NCBI GenBank assembly: GCA_025054775.1
Contig: JANWZA010000027.1
Location: 1 to 64,000, forward strand
Source of the DNA: Microscillaceae bacterium
GTDB lineage: Bacteria > Bacteroidota > Bacteroidia > Cytophagales > Microscillaceae
Length of the DNA: 64,000 nt
Direction of reading: 5' to 3'
The number at the start of each line of letters is the position of its first letter. Position 1 is the stretch's first letter. The position numbers and the translations under genes are program-made. Below, piece after piece: positions 1 through 8,709 of the stretch. The notes beneath the pieces are model-generated. The model was not told where the DNA came from. It ran no database searches and saw nothing but the letters and a program-made list of their open reading frames with translations.

Positions 1-85
1 TAACTGCATTATACTTTTCAGGTCTGTTTAAGGTAATAGTTAAGACGCTGCTTTGTTTTTCGTAGAGTATGGTAGTGTAAGACAT
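1..85 (-). CDS. Enoyl-CoA hydratase/isomerase family protein, N-terminus only
   Basis: Reading the minus strand from the ATG at 85 gives 28 codons that run off the window edge. They begin MSYTTILYEK and contain TLNRPEKYNA, the first conserved block of the crotonase fold (LNRPxxxNA). Crotonase enzymes hydrate or isomerise acyl-CoA thioesters in beta-oxidation and related pathways. Only the N-terminal strand is visible, so the catalytic Glu residues and the exact substrate class (hydratase, PaaG-like isomerase or dehydratase) cannot be judged. It is divergent from plsX, with about 200 bases of AT-rich DNA between. Confidence 0.75.
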   Translation of the reverse strand, partial: MSYTTILYEKQSSVLTITLNRPEKYNAV

Positions 86-242
86 AATGTTATAATAATA
101 TGATGCTTTCAAAAGTTATGCCTCGCAAAGATAACAAAAAATATAAAAATGCTTAATTTATATTCGGTAGATGGTATCTAATTGCTTGTCATATATTTTT
201 TCTTTTTTTAAGGGCAAAGTGCAAGATATAAGAAGTTTTTAG

Positions 243-250
243 TATGTTTG
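243..250 (+). promoter_or_regulatory. Bacteroidota -7 element before plsX
   Basis: TATGTTTG matches the Bacteroidota -7 consensus TAnnTTTG and lies 40 bases before the plsX ATG. No TTG is seen at the usual -33 spacing. Confidence 0.5.
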
Positions 251-289
251 CACAAACTTTATGTCTTGACTGCTATAACCAACTAAACA

Positions 290-1252
290 ATGATAAGAAT
301 AGCGTTAGATGCTATGGGTGGTGATTTTGCCCCCAAAGCCACCGTAGAGGGTGCTTATTTGGCTGCCAAATACCTTTCTCCAGAAACTCACCTTGTGCTA
401 ATTGGTCAAGAAGAGGTTATTAAAAGTATTATTCATACCTTAGGCGAACTTCCTACTAATGTTTCCATAGTGCACGCTCCTGAGGTTATTGGTATGGGAG
501 AACATCCAACCAAGGCACTATCCCAAAAACCACAATCTAGCATTAGTGTAGGTTTTCAACTACTAAAAGCCAAAGAAGTAGAAGCTTTTTGCAGTGCAGG
601 TAACACTGGCGCTATGCATGTGGGTGCCTTGTTTAGTGTAAAAGCGATAGAAGGAATTTCGCGACCTGCTTTGATAAGCCACGTACCTAAATTAGACGGC
701 TCCTTTGGAGTTATTCTAGATGTAGGAGCAAATGTAGATTGCAAACCTCAAGTATTGCAACAATTTGGACTTTTGGGAACAGTGTACGCTAAACACGTAT
801 TCAATATAGCCAAGCCCAAAGTGGTTTTACTCAATCTAGGAGAAGAAGAGCAAAAAGGAAATGCCCAAACTCAAGAAGCCTACCAACTCCTAAAAGCCGA
901 TACGCGCCTCAATTTCGTAGGTAATATGGAAAGTCGCGAAATGTTCAAACCTAATCATGCGGATGTAGTTGTATGTGATGGCTTCGTAGGCAACGTGTTA
1001 ATTAAAATGGCAGAGACTTATTACACAATCTTGAAAAAGAAAAAATATAGTGACCCTTTTTTTGATAACTTTAACTACGAAACCATAGGAGGAAGCCCTA
1101 TTTTGGGTATTAACGGTAACGTGGTTATTGGGCATGGAATTTCAAACGGGTTAGCTATCCAAAATATGATCTTACTTACTGAAAAAATTACAAAGGCTGC
1201 CTTAGCCGAAAAGATAAAAGAACAATTACAAACCAATGGTGCTTTTCAATAA
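290..1252 (+). CDS. plsX: Phosphate acyltransferase PlsX
   Basis: This 320-residue protein makes acyl-phosphate from acyl-ACP, the acyl donor for PlsY in phosphatidic acid synthesis. It acts at the cytoplasmic face of the membrane. It begins MIRIALDAMGGDFAP, the hallmark PlsX N-terminus, and has further family blocks at EHPTKALSQKP (about 67), CSAGNTGA (about 101), ILDVGANVDCKP (about 141) and CDGFVGNVLIKM (about 229). Length is normal for the family. fabH follows after 41 bases, the usual plsX-fabH pair, probably one transcript ending at the hairpin near 2340. The rpmF gene that often precedes this pair is absent here. Confidence 0.97.
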   Translation: MIRIALDAMGGDFAPKATVEGAYLAAKYLSPETHLVLIGQEEVIKSIIHTLGELPTNVSIVHAPEVIGMGEHPTKALSQKPQSSISVGFQLLKAKEVEAFCSAGNTGAMHVGALFSVKAIEGISRPALISHVPKLDGSFGVILDVGANVDCKPQVLQQFGLLGTVYAKHVFNIAKPKVVLLNLGEEEQKGNAQTQEAYQLLKADTRLNFVGNMESREMFKPNHADVVVCDGFVGNVLIKMAETYYTILKKKKYSDPFFDNFNYETIGGSPILGINGNVVIGHGISNGLAIQNMILLTEKITKAALAEKIKEQLQTNGAFQ

Positions 1253-1293
1253 AATTTTTTATTAACAAGCATACTCTTAATTAACCAAAAACC

Positions 1294-2298
1294 ATGAAAA
1301 TAAGAGCAAAGATTACAGGAGTGGCAGCATATGTACCAGATTACATACTTAGCAACGCTGAACTTGAAAAAATGGTAGATACCACCGACGAGTGGATAAC
1401 CACACGCACAGGTATAAAACAACGGCATATCCTTAAAGGAGAGGGATTGGGTACCTCGCACATGGCAGTAGAAGCGGTAAAAGAACTTTTGCAAAAAACT
1501 CGTACACAAGCAGAAGAGATTGATCTTATTATCTGCGCTACCACTACTCCTGATTTCGTATTCCCCGCTACCGCTAACCTCATAGCTCACGCCATAGGTG
1601 CTAAAAACTCTTTCAGTTATGATGTGCAAGCTGCCTGCTCGGGTTTTTTGTACGCTCTTAGTGCAGGAGCTCAGTACATAGAAACAGGCAGGTACAACAA
1701 AGTACTTATCATAGGAGCAGATAAGATGTCCTCTATTGTTGACTATAAAGACCGCACTACCTGTATTATTTTTGGTGATGGAGCAGGTTGTGTATTACTT
1801 GAACCTACCGAACAAGAAGAGGGAATCATAGACTTTATTTTACAAAGCGATGGCATAGGGCAACAACACCTCTATCAAAAAGCAGGAGGTAGCAGAAGAC
1901 CTCCTACTATTGAGACCGTTACTAACCGTGAGCATTTTGTTTATCAAGAAGGAGCAACAGTATTCAAATACGCCGTAACCTATATGGCAGATACCACTTA
2001 TACACTCATGAAAAAGCACCAACTTAAAGCTGAAGATATTGCTTGGCTTTGTACCCATCAAGCTAACAAACGCATCATTGAGGCCACAGCACAAAGAGCA
2101 GGGCTCCCCAATGAAAAAGTAATGATTACAATTGATAAATACGGCAATACCACAAATGCTACCATTCCACTTAATCTGCGCGACTACGAAAAACAACTCA
2201 AAAAAGGAGATAAGATTTTATTTGCTACTTTTGGAGGAGGTTTTACTTGGGGGGCTATGTATGCTATCTGGGCATATGATGGAAGTAAAGTAAGTTAG
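1294..2298 (+). CDS. fabH: 3-oxoacyl-ACP synthase III (KAS III)
   Basis: FabH condenses acetyl-CoA or a branched acyl-CoA with malonyl-ACP to start fatty-acid synthesis. The 334-residue protein has the full catalytic triad: Cys115 in QAACSGF, His255 in THQANKR and Asn285 in KYGNTTNA. The N-terminal TDEWITTRTGIKQRH block and the C-terminal FGGGFTWGA block are both typical. It sits 41 bases after plsX on the same strand, and the two probably form one operon. The gene is convergent with gldN, and a 15-bp perfect hairpin lies 25 bases past its stop. Confidence 0.97.
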   Translation: MKIRAKITGVAAYVPDYILSNAELEKMVDTTDEWITTRTGIKQRHILKGEGLGTSHMAVEAVKELLQKTRTQAEEIDLIICATTTPDFVFPATANLIAHAIGAKNSFSYDVQAACSGFLYALSAGAQYIETGRYNKVLIIGADKMSSIVDYKDRTTCIIFGDGAGCVLLEPTEQEEGIIDFILQSDGIGQQHLYQKAGGSRRPPTIETVTNREHFVYQEGATVFKYAVTYMADTTYTLMKKHQLKAEDIAWLCTHQANKRIIEATAQRAGLPNEKVMITIDKYGNTTNATIPLNLRDYEKQLKKGDKILFATFGGGFTWGAMYAIWAYDGSKVS

Positions 2299-2322
2299 TT
2301 ACTTGAAAAAAAACTTACAACA

Positions 2323-2359
2323 AAAGAGGTATTTTGAAAACAAATCAAAATACCTCTTT
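2323..2359. terminator. Bidirectional terminator hairpin between fabH and gldN
   Basis: A perfect 15-bp inverted repeat (arms 2323-2337 and 2345-2359) with a 7-base A-rich loop lies between the convergent ends of fabH and gldN. Each arm starts or ends with a run of A or T, so it can end transcripts from either side. Confidence 0.85.
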
Positions 2360-2389
2360 ATGCATTAAACAGCTTTATTCTCCTCACTA

Positions 2390-3241
2390 CTAATACTCCC
2401 ACAAATTGTGTTCATATTCCATAAGATCATATTCAATCTTTTGGGACATATATAATACCTTTTTAGGTACATCAGGATGCGTACCATATTCATCTGTTAC
2501 AATTTCTTGAATTGACTTATCATCAGGATTAGATACCTTGGTAATACGTGAAGAAAATAAGCGTAAATCAAAGGCATCAGCTAAAGACATGTGGCGACGT
2601 GGGTTTTCAGGATTATACCAAAAAGCCCTCACATCTTCAATAGTTCCTTTCTTTTCAGACTCACGATAGGTCTCTGTAAAATAAGCATGTAATTCCTTGA
2701 AGCTAAATGAAGCCAAACGCACAGCACCCATTTGCGTATCGTCATTTGTTCCCTGAGGCACTACTATTGTAATTACTTGGATGTCCCAATACATTCTTGA
2801 CCTACGTCTATCAAAAATAAGGTCTTCTTTCATTTCTAACAAAAACAATTGAGTAGGCTTCAATTCTACACTATCACCCACCTGCGAATCATAGTATTTC
2901 AATTTACTTACAAACTCCGCGTGTGGCATAGGATCCGTTAAGCCATTATTTGTAGGCGAAATAGTGTAACGATAAGGCTGAATTTTTTTGGCTTTCACCG
3001 CTTCAATGATTACTCTTGTTATTTCATTTTCAGCAGAAAAGAAAGGCTTATTTTGCTTCTCCAGTAGGTTAATTTGACGTGTAACCGTTGTACGGTACAT
3101 AATATCTGACTCTAAAATAGGTCTTACTGAGTTAGGATTGTATCCCATAGGACCGAATTGAGCCAGTACTTCTTGCCCAACAAACAAGTACAAAGCTATT
3201 AAAGGTAATAGCCCAACAATTTTTTTTACACTTCTTTTCAT
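2390..3241 (-). CDS. gldN: Gliding motility / type IX secretion protein GldN (PorN)
   Basis: GldN (PorN in Porphyromonas) forms the periplasmic ring of the T9SS together with the lipoprotein GldK. The 283-residue protein has a signal peptide ending near LAQ (about 28). A GldN-like body follows, with LESDIMYRTTVTRQINLLEKQNKPFF split over residues 43-68 and a MYWDIQVIT block near 155. It is the last gene of the porP-gldK-gldL-gldM-gldN cluster, 120 bases after gldM, and ends at the shared hairpin with fabH. The identification rests on sequence resemblance and on gene order, which agree. Confidence 0.9.
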   Translation of the reverse strand: MKRSVKKIVGLLPLIALYLFVGQEVLAQFGPMGYNPNSVRPILESDIMYRTTVTRQINLLEKQNKPFFSAENEITRVIIEAVKAKKIQPYRYTISPTNNGLTDPMPHAEFVSKLKYYDSQVGDSVELKPTQLFLLEMKEDLIFDRRRSRMYWDIQVITIVVPQGTNDDTQMGAVRLASFSFKELHAYFTETYRESEKKGTIEDVRAFWYNPENPRRHMSLADAFDLRLFSSRITKVSNPDDKSIQEIVTDEYGTHPDVPKKVLYMSQKIEYDLMEYEHNLWEY

Positions 3242-3278
3242 AACACTTTACTTAACTAATAAACAATTGCTTAAAAAA

Positions 3279-3310
3279 TATGCTACCGTCCCCTCAATTA
3301 CAGTAGCATA
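3279..3310 (-). promoter_or_regulatory. Hairpin in the gldM-gldN gap
   Basis: Arms tatgctac (3279-3286) and gtagcata (3303-3310) form a perfect 8-bp stem with a 16-base loop, between the gldM stop and the gldN start. No T-run follows on the minus strand, so it looks more like an mRNA-processing or stability element than a full terminator. Confidence 0.45.
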
Positions 3311-3361
3311 CTTACTTCAGTATACGTTTCTGCTTGTAAAAAGATACAATCTGTTAATAAA

Positions 3362-4981
3362 TTATTTTTGTGTACAACTTTGGTACGGATTTTTCACAGG
3401 AGCCTTTTCTATACTACCTCGTGAGTTAATTCTTTGTACTTCCTCTACCTTGAAGGTGAATCCATCTCCTTTACGAGCATTGAACTGTGCCATATTAATT
3501 TGTCCTCCATTGATTCTTTGCTCTTTAATACTTACCCCTCCTCGGAATTGCCTTACTGTTACAGCAGTTACCCTATAATTTGCCTCGTTAGGAAGAGCAA
3601 TTTTGAAGTTAGGGTCTGGTTCGGCCACAATAGTTAAGGTTGGAGGGATATTGATGGGAACATCCAAATTCTCAATTTGCTTACCTTGGCTATTACCTAG
3701 ATACACGTTAGGAGGAGGTACAGGTATAACATCGAATTCTTGTGAGCCTATCGGATTACCTGAGCTACTCACTTTAAGCGAATGCTTACCTAAGGCAGTA
3801 GGAATAATGGTTACCTCTCCCTTTTGCGGACCAGGAATGGCTTGACCTGCTGTAAAAGAAAAACTTGGATCATAAGCAGCACCTAAGGCAGGCACAGCAG
3901 TTTTCAGAGGATTAGCACAGTTCTGATACAAAGGATTAAGGTTTTTGGGTACAACTAAAAGTACAGGTTGAGCAATGTAATATTTTACTTCTTTTCTGAA
4001 AGTAGTATCGCGTCCCCCTTTTCCTTTGAAAGTAATAGTTCCTACCCAGCTTCTTTCTGCTTTACCATCCTTATAAGCATTAGGACCAGGATCAGGAACC
4101 TTGAACTCTACTTTCCCTTTACCTTGGCTCACACTTATTGGAGCACCGTCCTTTGTCATCACAGCTTGATTTCGTGAAGAGTAAGCTGCTAAAAACATCT
4201 CAGCTTTATATGTCTCACCAGGAGCTAAAACATTAGCCTCGGGAGTAACACCTACAGTAATCTCGTCAAACTTTAGGTCAGCACTTAAGTCACCAGAACC
4301 AAGAGCCTTAAGCACCTCCTGCTCATAGCGTAAAATTTCATTTTGTTTTTGCGTGAGCACTGCCAACGCCGCTACTACAGGAGTTTGGGCAAAATTAGCT
4401 TGTGCAAAATCTTTATTTCTTTGCACAGGATCTTCTGCATACAAAGGATTCTTAGCATTTCCTTCTGCTAATGGCTCAAACTTAGGTAACTTCAAGTCTT
4501 TGAATTCTTTATTAAGCCAATCTACAAAACCATTAAGATCTTTCTCTAATTTATAGCCTAATCCACTTTTTGTTCCTTCTTCACCCACCATTCGTACTTC
4601 TACCCTTGTTTCTTCTTTGGGATTTTTTACAGATTTGGTATGAGGATCTATTCCATCTCCCGCTTCTTTGATAAGAATAGCTTTTATCTTATCTATCTCG
4701 GAAATAATTTCAGAGGTTCTTTTTTTCAAGAGATCGGCACGTTTTAGAGCAGCCAATCCTTCGGGAGAGTTGCCCTCTTTTTCAATCTTTGCTTTAAGTG
4801 CTTTCAAGCCGTTTTCACTTGCGGATTTTGCACCTTGTAATGAGTGTTCCAAACTATTATTAAGAAAGATGAACTTATCTATAATTGTAGAACTTACCTG
4901 CAAAGCCAGCAGACAAGTAAGTACAAGATACATGAACCCGATCATCTGCTGCCTTGGCGTTTCTTTTTGTCCACCTGCCAT
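3362..4981 (-). CDS. gldM: Gliding motility / type IX secretion motor protein GldM (PorM)
   Basis: GldM pairs with GldL in the inner membrane to form the proton-driven motor that powers type IX secretion and gliding. The 539-residue protein starts MAGGQKETPRQQMIGFMYLV and has one N-terminal membrane helix (about 13-30) followed by a long periplasmic region. That matches the known GldM layout: one helix, then a rod of helical and Ig-like domains. The C-terminal part (about 340-539) is beta-rich with VLLVVPKNLNPLYQNCANPL. It lies 76 bases downstream of gldL. The length is typical of the family. Confidence 0.95.
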   Translation of the reverse strand: MAGGQKETPRQQMIGFMYLVLTCLLALQVSSTIIDKFIFLNNSLEHSLQGAKSASENGLKALKAKIEKEGNSPEGLAALKRADLLKKRTSEIISEIDKIKAILIKEAGDGIDPHTKSVKNPKEETRVEVRMVGEEGTKSGLGYKLEKDLNGFVDWLNKEFKDLKLPKFEPLAEGNAKNPLYAEDPVQRNKDFAQANFAQTPVVAALAVLTQKQNEILRYEQEVLKALGSGDLSADLKFDEITVGVTPEANVLAPGETYKAEMFLAAYSSRNQAVMTKDGAPISVSQGKGKVEFKVPDPGPNAYKDGKAERSWVGTITFKGKGGRDTTFRKEVKYYIAQPVLLVVPKNLNPLYQNCANPLKTAVPALGAAYDPSFSFTAGQAIPGPQKGEVTIIPTALGKHSLKVSSSGNPIGSQEFDVIPVPPPNVYLGNSQGKQIENLDVPINIPPTLTIVAEPDPNFKIALPNEANYRVTAVTVRQFRGGVSIKEQRINGGQINMAQFNARKGDGFTFKVEEVQRINSRGSIEKAPVKNPYQSCTQK

Positions 4982-5057
4982 ATTACTTAATATTTTTTAG
5001 TGAAAGTTTAATTTTTGATTATGTTAATTTCAATAAAAATTAGCTAACAATAAGATC

Positions 5058-5879
5058 CTAGCTTTTCATGGCTGCTAACATACCACCGTATACTTTATTA
5101 AGTGCAGTGAGGTTTGTTGTAAGTGCAGCAAGTTCAGCTTTGAATTGTTGTGTATCTTTGCTTGCCTCTGAAACGTTTTGTAGAGCAGAACTTAATCCCG
5201 TATAGAACTCGTTCATAGCCTTGGCATATTTACTCGAATTACGTAGTTCTACTTCATAAACAGCGTTAAGTTCGGTAAGATTTTTAGTTAAGTTCTGAAT
5301 CTGTGTATGATAAGCTTTCGTATCTTTTGAAGCACTTGCCATGTCTGACAAAGCGGCTATCGTTCCTTGCCAAGATTTATTCATTTCAACTAGCGAATTT
5401 GAAGCTAGCTTTATATTTTTAGTATATTCGTTAGTAGCTACTGTAGCATCAGCGATTTGACTCATTTTAGCTACATTATCGGCTAATTGTTTCATTCCAT
5501 TACCTAAATCATTCAATTTTTCAGGTGTAATAGCATTGGCAAGAGCTTTGTCTAAGGCTGCCATTTTAGCTACTAATTCTTTATCACGTGCTTCTTGTGG
5601 TTGTGCTCTGTGTGAGGGACCGGTGTAACCTTCTGCTAACTCGGGATAGACTTTTGACCAGTCAGGGCGGGGAGCATCAGGATGAATTGGAGCGGCAACG
5701 CCAAGAAGGAATATAAAAGCTTCTGTTAACAATCCTACTTGAAGCATTATAGCGGCACCCTCCCAGTGCATAATCTTAAATAATGCACCAACAATTACAA
5801 CTGATGCACCAACACTCGTAATTTTAGGGACTATGTAAGTATAAAAATACTCACGCCCAGTCATTTTTTTTGCACTCAT
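5058..5879 (-). CDS. gldL: Gliding motility / type IX secretion motor protein GldL (PorL)
   Basis: GldL is the stator-like partner of GldM in the T9SS motor. The 273-residue protein has two membrane helices near the N-terminus: IVPKITSVGASVVIVGALFK (about 12-31) and IMLQVGLLTEAFIFLLGVA (about 39-57). The second carries the conserved membrane Glu (TEAF, about 48) of the family, which is proposed to carry protons. A cytoplasmic helical tail of about 190 residues follows. The gene is separated from gldK by 213 bases containing a perfect 17-bp hairpin and a possible promoter, so its expression may be partly uncoupled from gldK. Confidence 0.95.
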   Translation of the reverse strand: MSAKKMTGREYFYTYIVPKITSVGASVVIVGALFKIMHWEGAAIMLQVGLLTEAFIFLLGVAAPIHPDAPRPDWSKVYPELAEGYTGPSHRAQPQEARDKELVAKMAALDKALANAITPEKLNDLGNGMKQLADNVAKMSQIADATVATNEYTKNIKLASNSLVEMNKSWQGTIAALSDMASASKDTKAYHTQIQNLTKNLTELNAVYEVELRNSSKYAKAMNEFYTGLSSALQNVSEASKDTQQFKAELAALTTNLTALNKVYGGMLAAMKS

Positions 5880-5997
5880 CTGTTTAGTAAAAGTTAAAGT
5901 TAATGTTAATGTTGTAATTAAACTGTATTCTTGTATTAGATATTTTAGGTTAAATTAGATTTTGAGAGGTTAAAGTTATGATTTTAATTTGAATTGT

Positions 5998-6005
5998 CAA
6001 AAATA
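5998..6005 (-). promoter_or_regulatory. Possible -7 element before gldL
   Basis: On the minus strand this reads TATTTTTG, which fits TAnnTTTG. It lies about 120 bases before the gldL ATG and downstream of the 17-bp hairpin, so it could restart transcription for gldL-gldM-gldN. No -33 TTG is seen. Confidence 0.35.
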
Positions 6006-6021
6006 TTTTTATTTTTTCATA

Positions 6022-6072
6022 AATAGGTTGTATTGATTCCACTGAAATAATATGAAATCAATACAACCTATT
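6022..6072 (-). promoter_or_regulatory. Perfect 17-bp inverted repeat between gldK and gldL
   Basis: Arms 6022-6038 and 6056-6072 are exact reverse complements, with a 17-base loop, starting 21 bases past the gldK stop. The minus-strand RNA would form a long stem. No clean U-run follows, so partial termination, RNA processing or mRNA protection is more likely than a hard stop inside the operon. Confidence 0.8.
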
Positions 6073-6092
6073 CTCCTGCCTAATTAAAAACA

Positions 6093-7295
6093 CTAGTCAA
6101 ATTCAGTACCAGAAGAACGACCAAGGTAGGTCATAGCACATCTGAAACCAACAGCACTTGAAGCAGAGTCCCAGTGTTGGAAGGTTCGGGTTCCTGTTTC
6201 GCAATAATAGGCTATGTCTTTCCATGAGCCTCCTCTAATAACTCTTCTATTGTCAGGGTTTCTATCGCCTGCTCCTTTCTGAGTGATAGGAGGGTTGTAA
6301 ACAGGGTTCATGTCCCAAACAATTGGCACTGAGGCTTCGTAATAAGCATCTTGCACCCACTCCGCTACATTTCCAGCCATATCATATAAGCCGTAATCGT
6401 TAGGGAAGTATTGTGCTACAGGTCCTGTATAGGCAAAGCCGTCGTCATAATAGTTACCACGTCCAGGCTTAAAGTTAGCCAACATACATCCTAGGGTATT
6501 ACGTAAATAAGGACTACCCCAAGGGTATTTTGCTAGGTCTCTACCTCCTCTTGCAGCATACTCCCATTCAGCCTCGGTAGGCAGTCTAAAGCGTGGTGCT
6601 GGGTAAGGTTCTTGTTGTTCTACTTGTTTATAATAATTTAAGTGATAAGTACGCCACTGACAGAATAGGCCTGCAGCAATCCAATCTACACCTACTACAG
6701 GGAAATCGTCAAAGGCAGGATGCATGTAGTAATATTCCATGAGAGGATCTCCCATATGGTGAGCATAGTCTAATCTCCAACGCAGTGTATCAGGATACAT
6801 TTCACGCATCACTCTTAAAGAGTCAGGCTTTTGAGGCTGCCCGTTGGTAGTAAACATAACATCTAATACTTTTGCCACATAATCATCAGGGAGTGGCTGC
6901 CCTTGCGACTGCTTTCCTTCGGAATATGCCAACATGATATCAGTAAATAATCGGTATTGATTATTTGTGATTTCTGTCTGATCCATGAAGAAGGCACTAA
7001 TAGTTATCTGCTTGTTGAAGTTAATTTGTGAAGCAGGTACATCTTCATCGGCTTGCCCCATATGAAATGTACCGTTAGGTATAACCACCATTCCCTGAGG
7101 TATATACTGCGAATAGTTGGGTCTTACTTCTGTAAAAGGCACAATTTCACCTCTTGAACCTTTGATACGACCTTCCAAATCTTCTCCTCCTCCTTTCTTT
7201 TTCTTGAAAAGGAAGCAACTCTGCAAGGAGATTGAGATAATAAGAAAGAGCAAGGCATAGTAAGTTATTTTTCTATGCGACTGAATTTTGTTCAT
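6093..7295 (-). CDS. gldK: Gliding motility / type IX secretion lipoprotein GldK (PorK)
   Basis: GldK is an outer-membrane lipoprotein with a formylglycine-generating-enzyme-like (FGE/SUMF1) fold. With GldN it forms the large periplasmic ring of the T9SS. From the ATG at 7295 the protein has 400 residues with a lipobox LQSC, Cys27 being the lipidated residue. FGE-fold blocks follow: IPNGTFHMGQ, FRLPTEAEWEYAARGG, YDMAGNVAEW and RVIRGGSWKD. An in-frame ATG at 7328 is less likely, because a -7 element at 7337-7330 would start the transcript downstream of it. Its neighbours on both sides are T9SS genes. Confidence 0.95.
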   Translation of the reverse strand: MNKIQSHRKITYYALLFLIISISLQSCFLFKKKKGGGEDLEGRIKGSRGEIVPFTEVRPNYSQYIPQGMVVIPNGTFHMGQADEDVPASQINFNKQITISAFFMDQTEITNNQYRLFTDIMLAYSEGKQSQGQPLPDDYVAKVLDVMFTTNGQPQKPDSLRVMREMYPDTLRWRLDYAHHMGDPLMEYYYMHPAFDDFPVVGVDWIAAGLFCQWRTYHLNYYKQVEQQEPYPAPRFRLPTEAEWEYAARGGRDLAKYPWGSPYLRNTLGCMLANFKPGRGNYYDDGFAYTGPVAQYFPNDYGLYDMAGNVAEWVQDAYYEASVPIVWDMNPVYNPPITQKGAGDRNPDNRRVIRGGSWKDIAYYCETGTRTFQHWDSASSAVGFRCAMTYLGRSSGTEFD

Positions 7296-7329
7296 AACAC
7301 CTAACATTTTATTATATATTATTGACAAA

Positions 7330-7337
7330 CAAACTTA
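7330..7337 (-). promoter_or_regulatory. -7 element before gldK
   Basis: The minus strand reads TAAGTTTG (TAnnTTTG), 35 bases before the chosen gldK ATG. Its presence suggests gldK has its own promoter although porP lies upstream on the same strand. No -33 TTG is evident. Confidence 0.5.
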
Positions 7338-7575
7338 CTGCAAGGTTTAAGGTAGATATTGTGCTATATTAAAAAGTTAAAAACTTAATTGAGCTATAGT
7401 GATTGTGTTTATTTCTGCTTACATATAAAAAACAAACATCATACTAAAATACTTATTCTCTCAAAAAAAGTTGCATTTTAGGTTAACTTTTGTTATTTTT
7501 TTTTTTAAGTTTTTGATTATCAGTATATTTTTCTGATAACTTTAAGTTTATCTAACAATGACAGAAAAGATCAGG

Positions 7576-8580
7576 TCAATACGTATGCCTAAATCTAGGT
7601 GTACGAATGATAGCTGGTGGTATTGGATCTTTCACCGGGATTAGATAAGTTACTGATAATTCGTGAGAAGTTCGCTGCTTAGCGGTTTTACCAAATACCA
7701 CATAATCAAAACTATATCCTATTCTAATCGTATGTTTGCCGTTAGGAATATCTGTTCCTATTATTAAAATTACAGCATCCTGATGTCTATAAGAAAGACC
7801 ACCCCAAAATTTTTGACTATATGTAGCTAATACGCTTGTTTCGAAGGAGAAGGTTGCCCAGTTATTTAAATTTGTTTTCAAAATAGTACTTGGCGTGATT
7901 TGCCAAGTAGGACTAAGAGCATAGTTATAGCCCGCAACCAAATAGGAAGCGAGGCTTAACGGTTGTAACACCACAGGAGTGCCCGTAGCATTAGTACCAA
8001 AATCAAATTCAGTAGGTAAGAGATGATTTGTCATAAACCCACCGAAAAGAGTCGGACTTTGGTAATAGATACCTACTGCCATGTCAGGTACCATTTGGGC
8101 TTCTTTGCCACCTAAGATGAGTGGATCATTTTCATCAACTGCTCGTAAGGCATTAAAATCAATTGTTTTGGAATATAAACCTGTACGTACGCCAATAGAA
8201 ATTTTAGCATCTGTTTTTACCTTAATGTGGTGAGACAGAGAAAGTTGAATTTCAAAATTACTTAAAGCCCCTAACTTGTCATTAACAATATGCAAGCCTA
8301 CTCCACTCTTTAACCTTTTTAATGCGGTATGAAGCGAAAATGTTTGTGTAACTGGATTACCTCCTGCAGGATCAAAAGTTGGGTTATAACCTAACCATTG
8401 ATTTCGGTAAAAAAAGGAAGTTTGCATATTCCCCTGAACTCCTGCAAAAGCAGGATTAAAAAAAAGTTGATTATAGATGTATTGACTAAATTGTGCATCT
8501 TGTTGGCTGTAAGCTGTAAGTGCTTTAAATTTGTATAGAACACAAATTAAGCACGAAAATATGATGTACTTTTTAGTCAT
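7576..8580 (-). CDS. PorP/SprF family type IX secretion membrane protein
   Basis: Members of this family are outer-membrane beta-barrels of the T9SS. In Porphyromonas, PorP heads the porP-K-L-M-N operon; in Flavobacterium, SprF supports SprB secretion. From the ATG at 8580 the protein has 334 residues. A signal peptide (TKKYIIFSCLICVLYKFKAL) is followed by the family opening QQDAQFSQYIYNQLFFNPAF. Later blocks include GVGLHIVNDKLGA and GLSYRHQDAVILI. An upstream extension to 8667 is disfavoured by a -7 element at 8599-8592. Position directly before gldK supports a PorP-type role in the motor cluster rather than an adhesin partner. Confidence 0.9.
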   Translation of the reverse strand: MTKKYIIFSCLICVLYKFKALTAYSQQDAQFSQYIYNQLFFNPAFAGVQGNMQTSFFYRNQWLGYNPTFDPAGGNPVTQTFSLHTALKRLKSGVGLHIVNDKLGALSNFEIQLSLSHHIKVKTDAKISIGVRTGLYSKTIDFNALRAVDENDPLILGGKEAQMVPDMAVGIYYQSPTLFGGFMTNHLLPTEFDFGTNATGTPVVLQPLSLASYLVAGYNYALSPTWQITPSTILKTNLNNWATFSFETSVLATYSQKFWGGLSYRHQDAVILIIGTDIPNGKHTIRIGYSFDYVVFGKTAKQRTSHELSVTYLIPVKDPIPPAIIRTPRFRHTY

Positions 8581-8591
8581 ACACTCTTTTA

Positions 8592-8599
8592 CAAAGGTA
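8592..8599 (-). promoter_or_regulatory. -7 element before porP
   Basis: The minus strand reads TACCTTTG, a full match to TAnnTTTG, 11 bases before the porP ATG at 8580. The leader would be very short. This site supports the downstream start codon. Confidence 0.55.
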
Positions 8600-8709
8600 T
8601 CAAAAAAACATTTTATTTCTCTTTTTAAGCTTCGCCACAAAAATACATCTTTTTTTATTTCTAACAAAATACAATAATATAACTTTAACTATTGTATCGT
8701 ACCAAAAAA

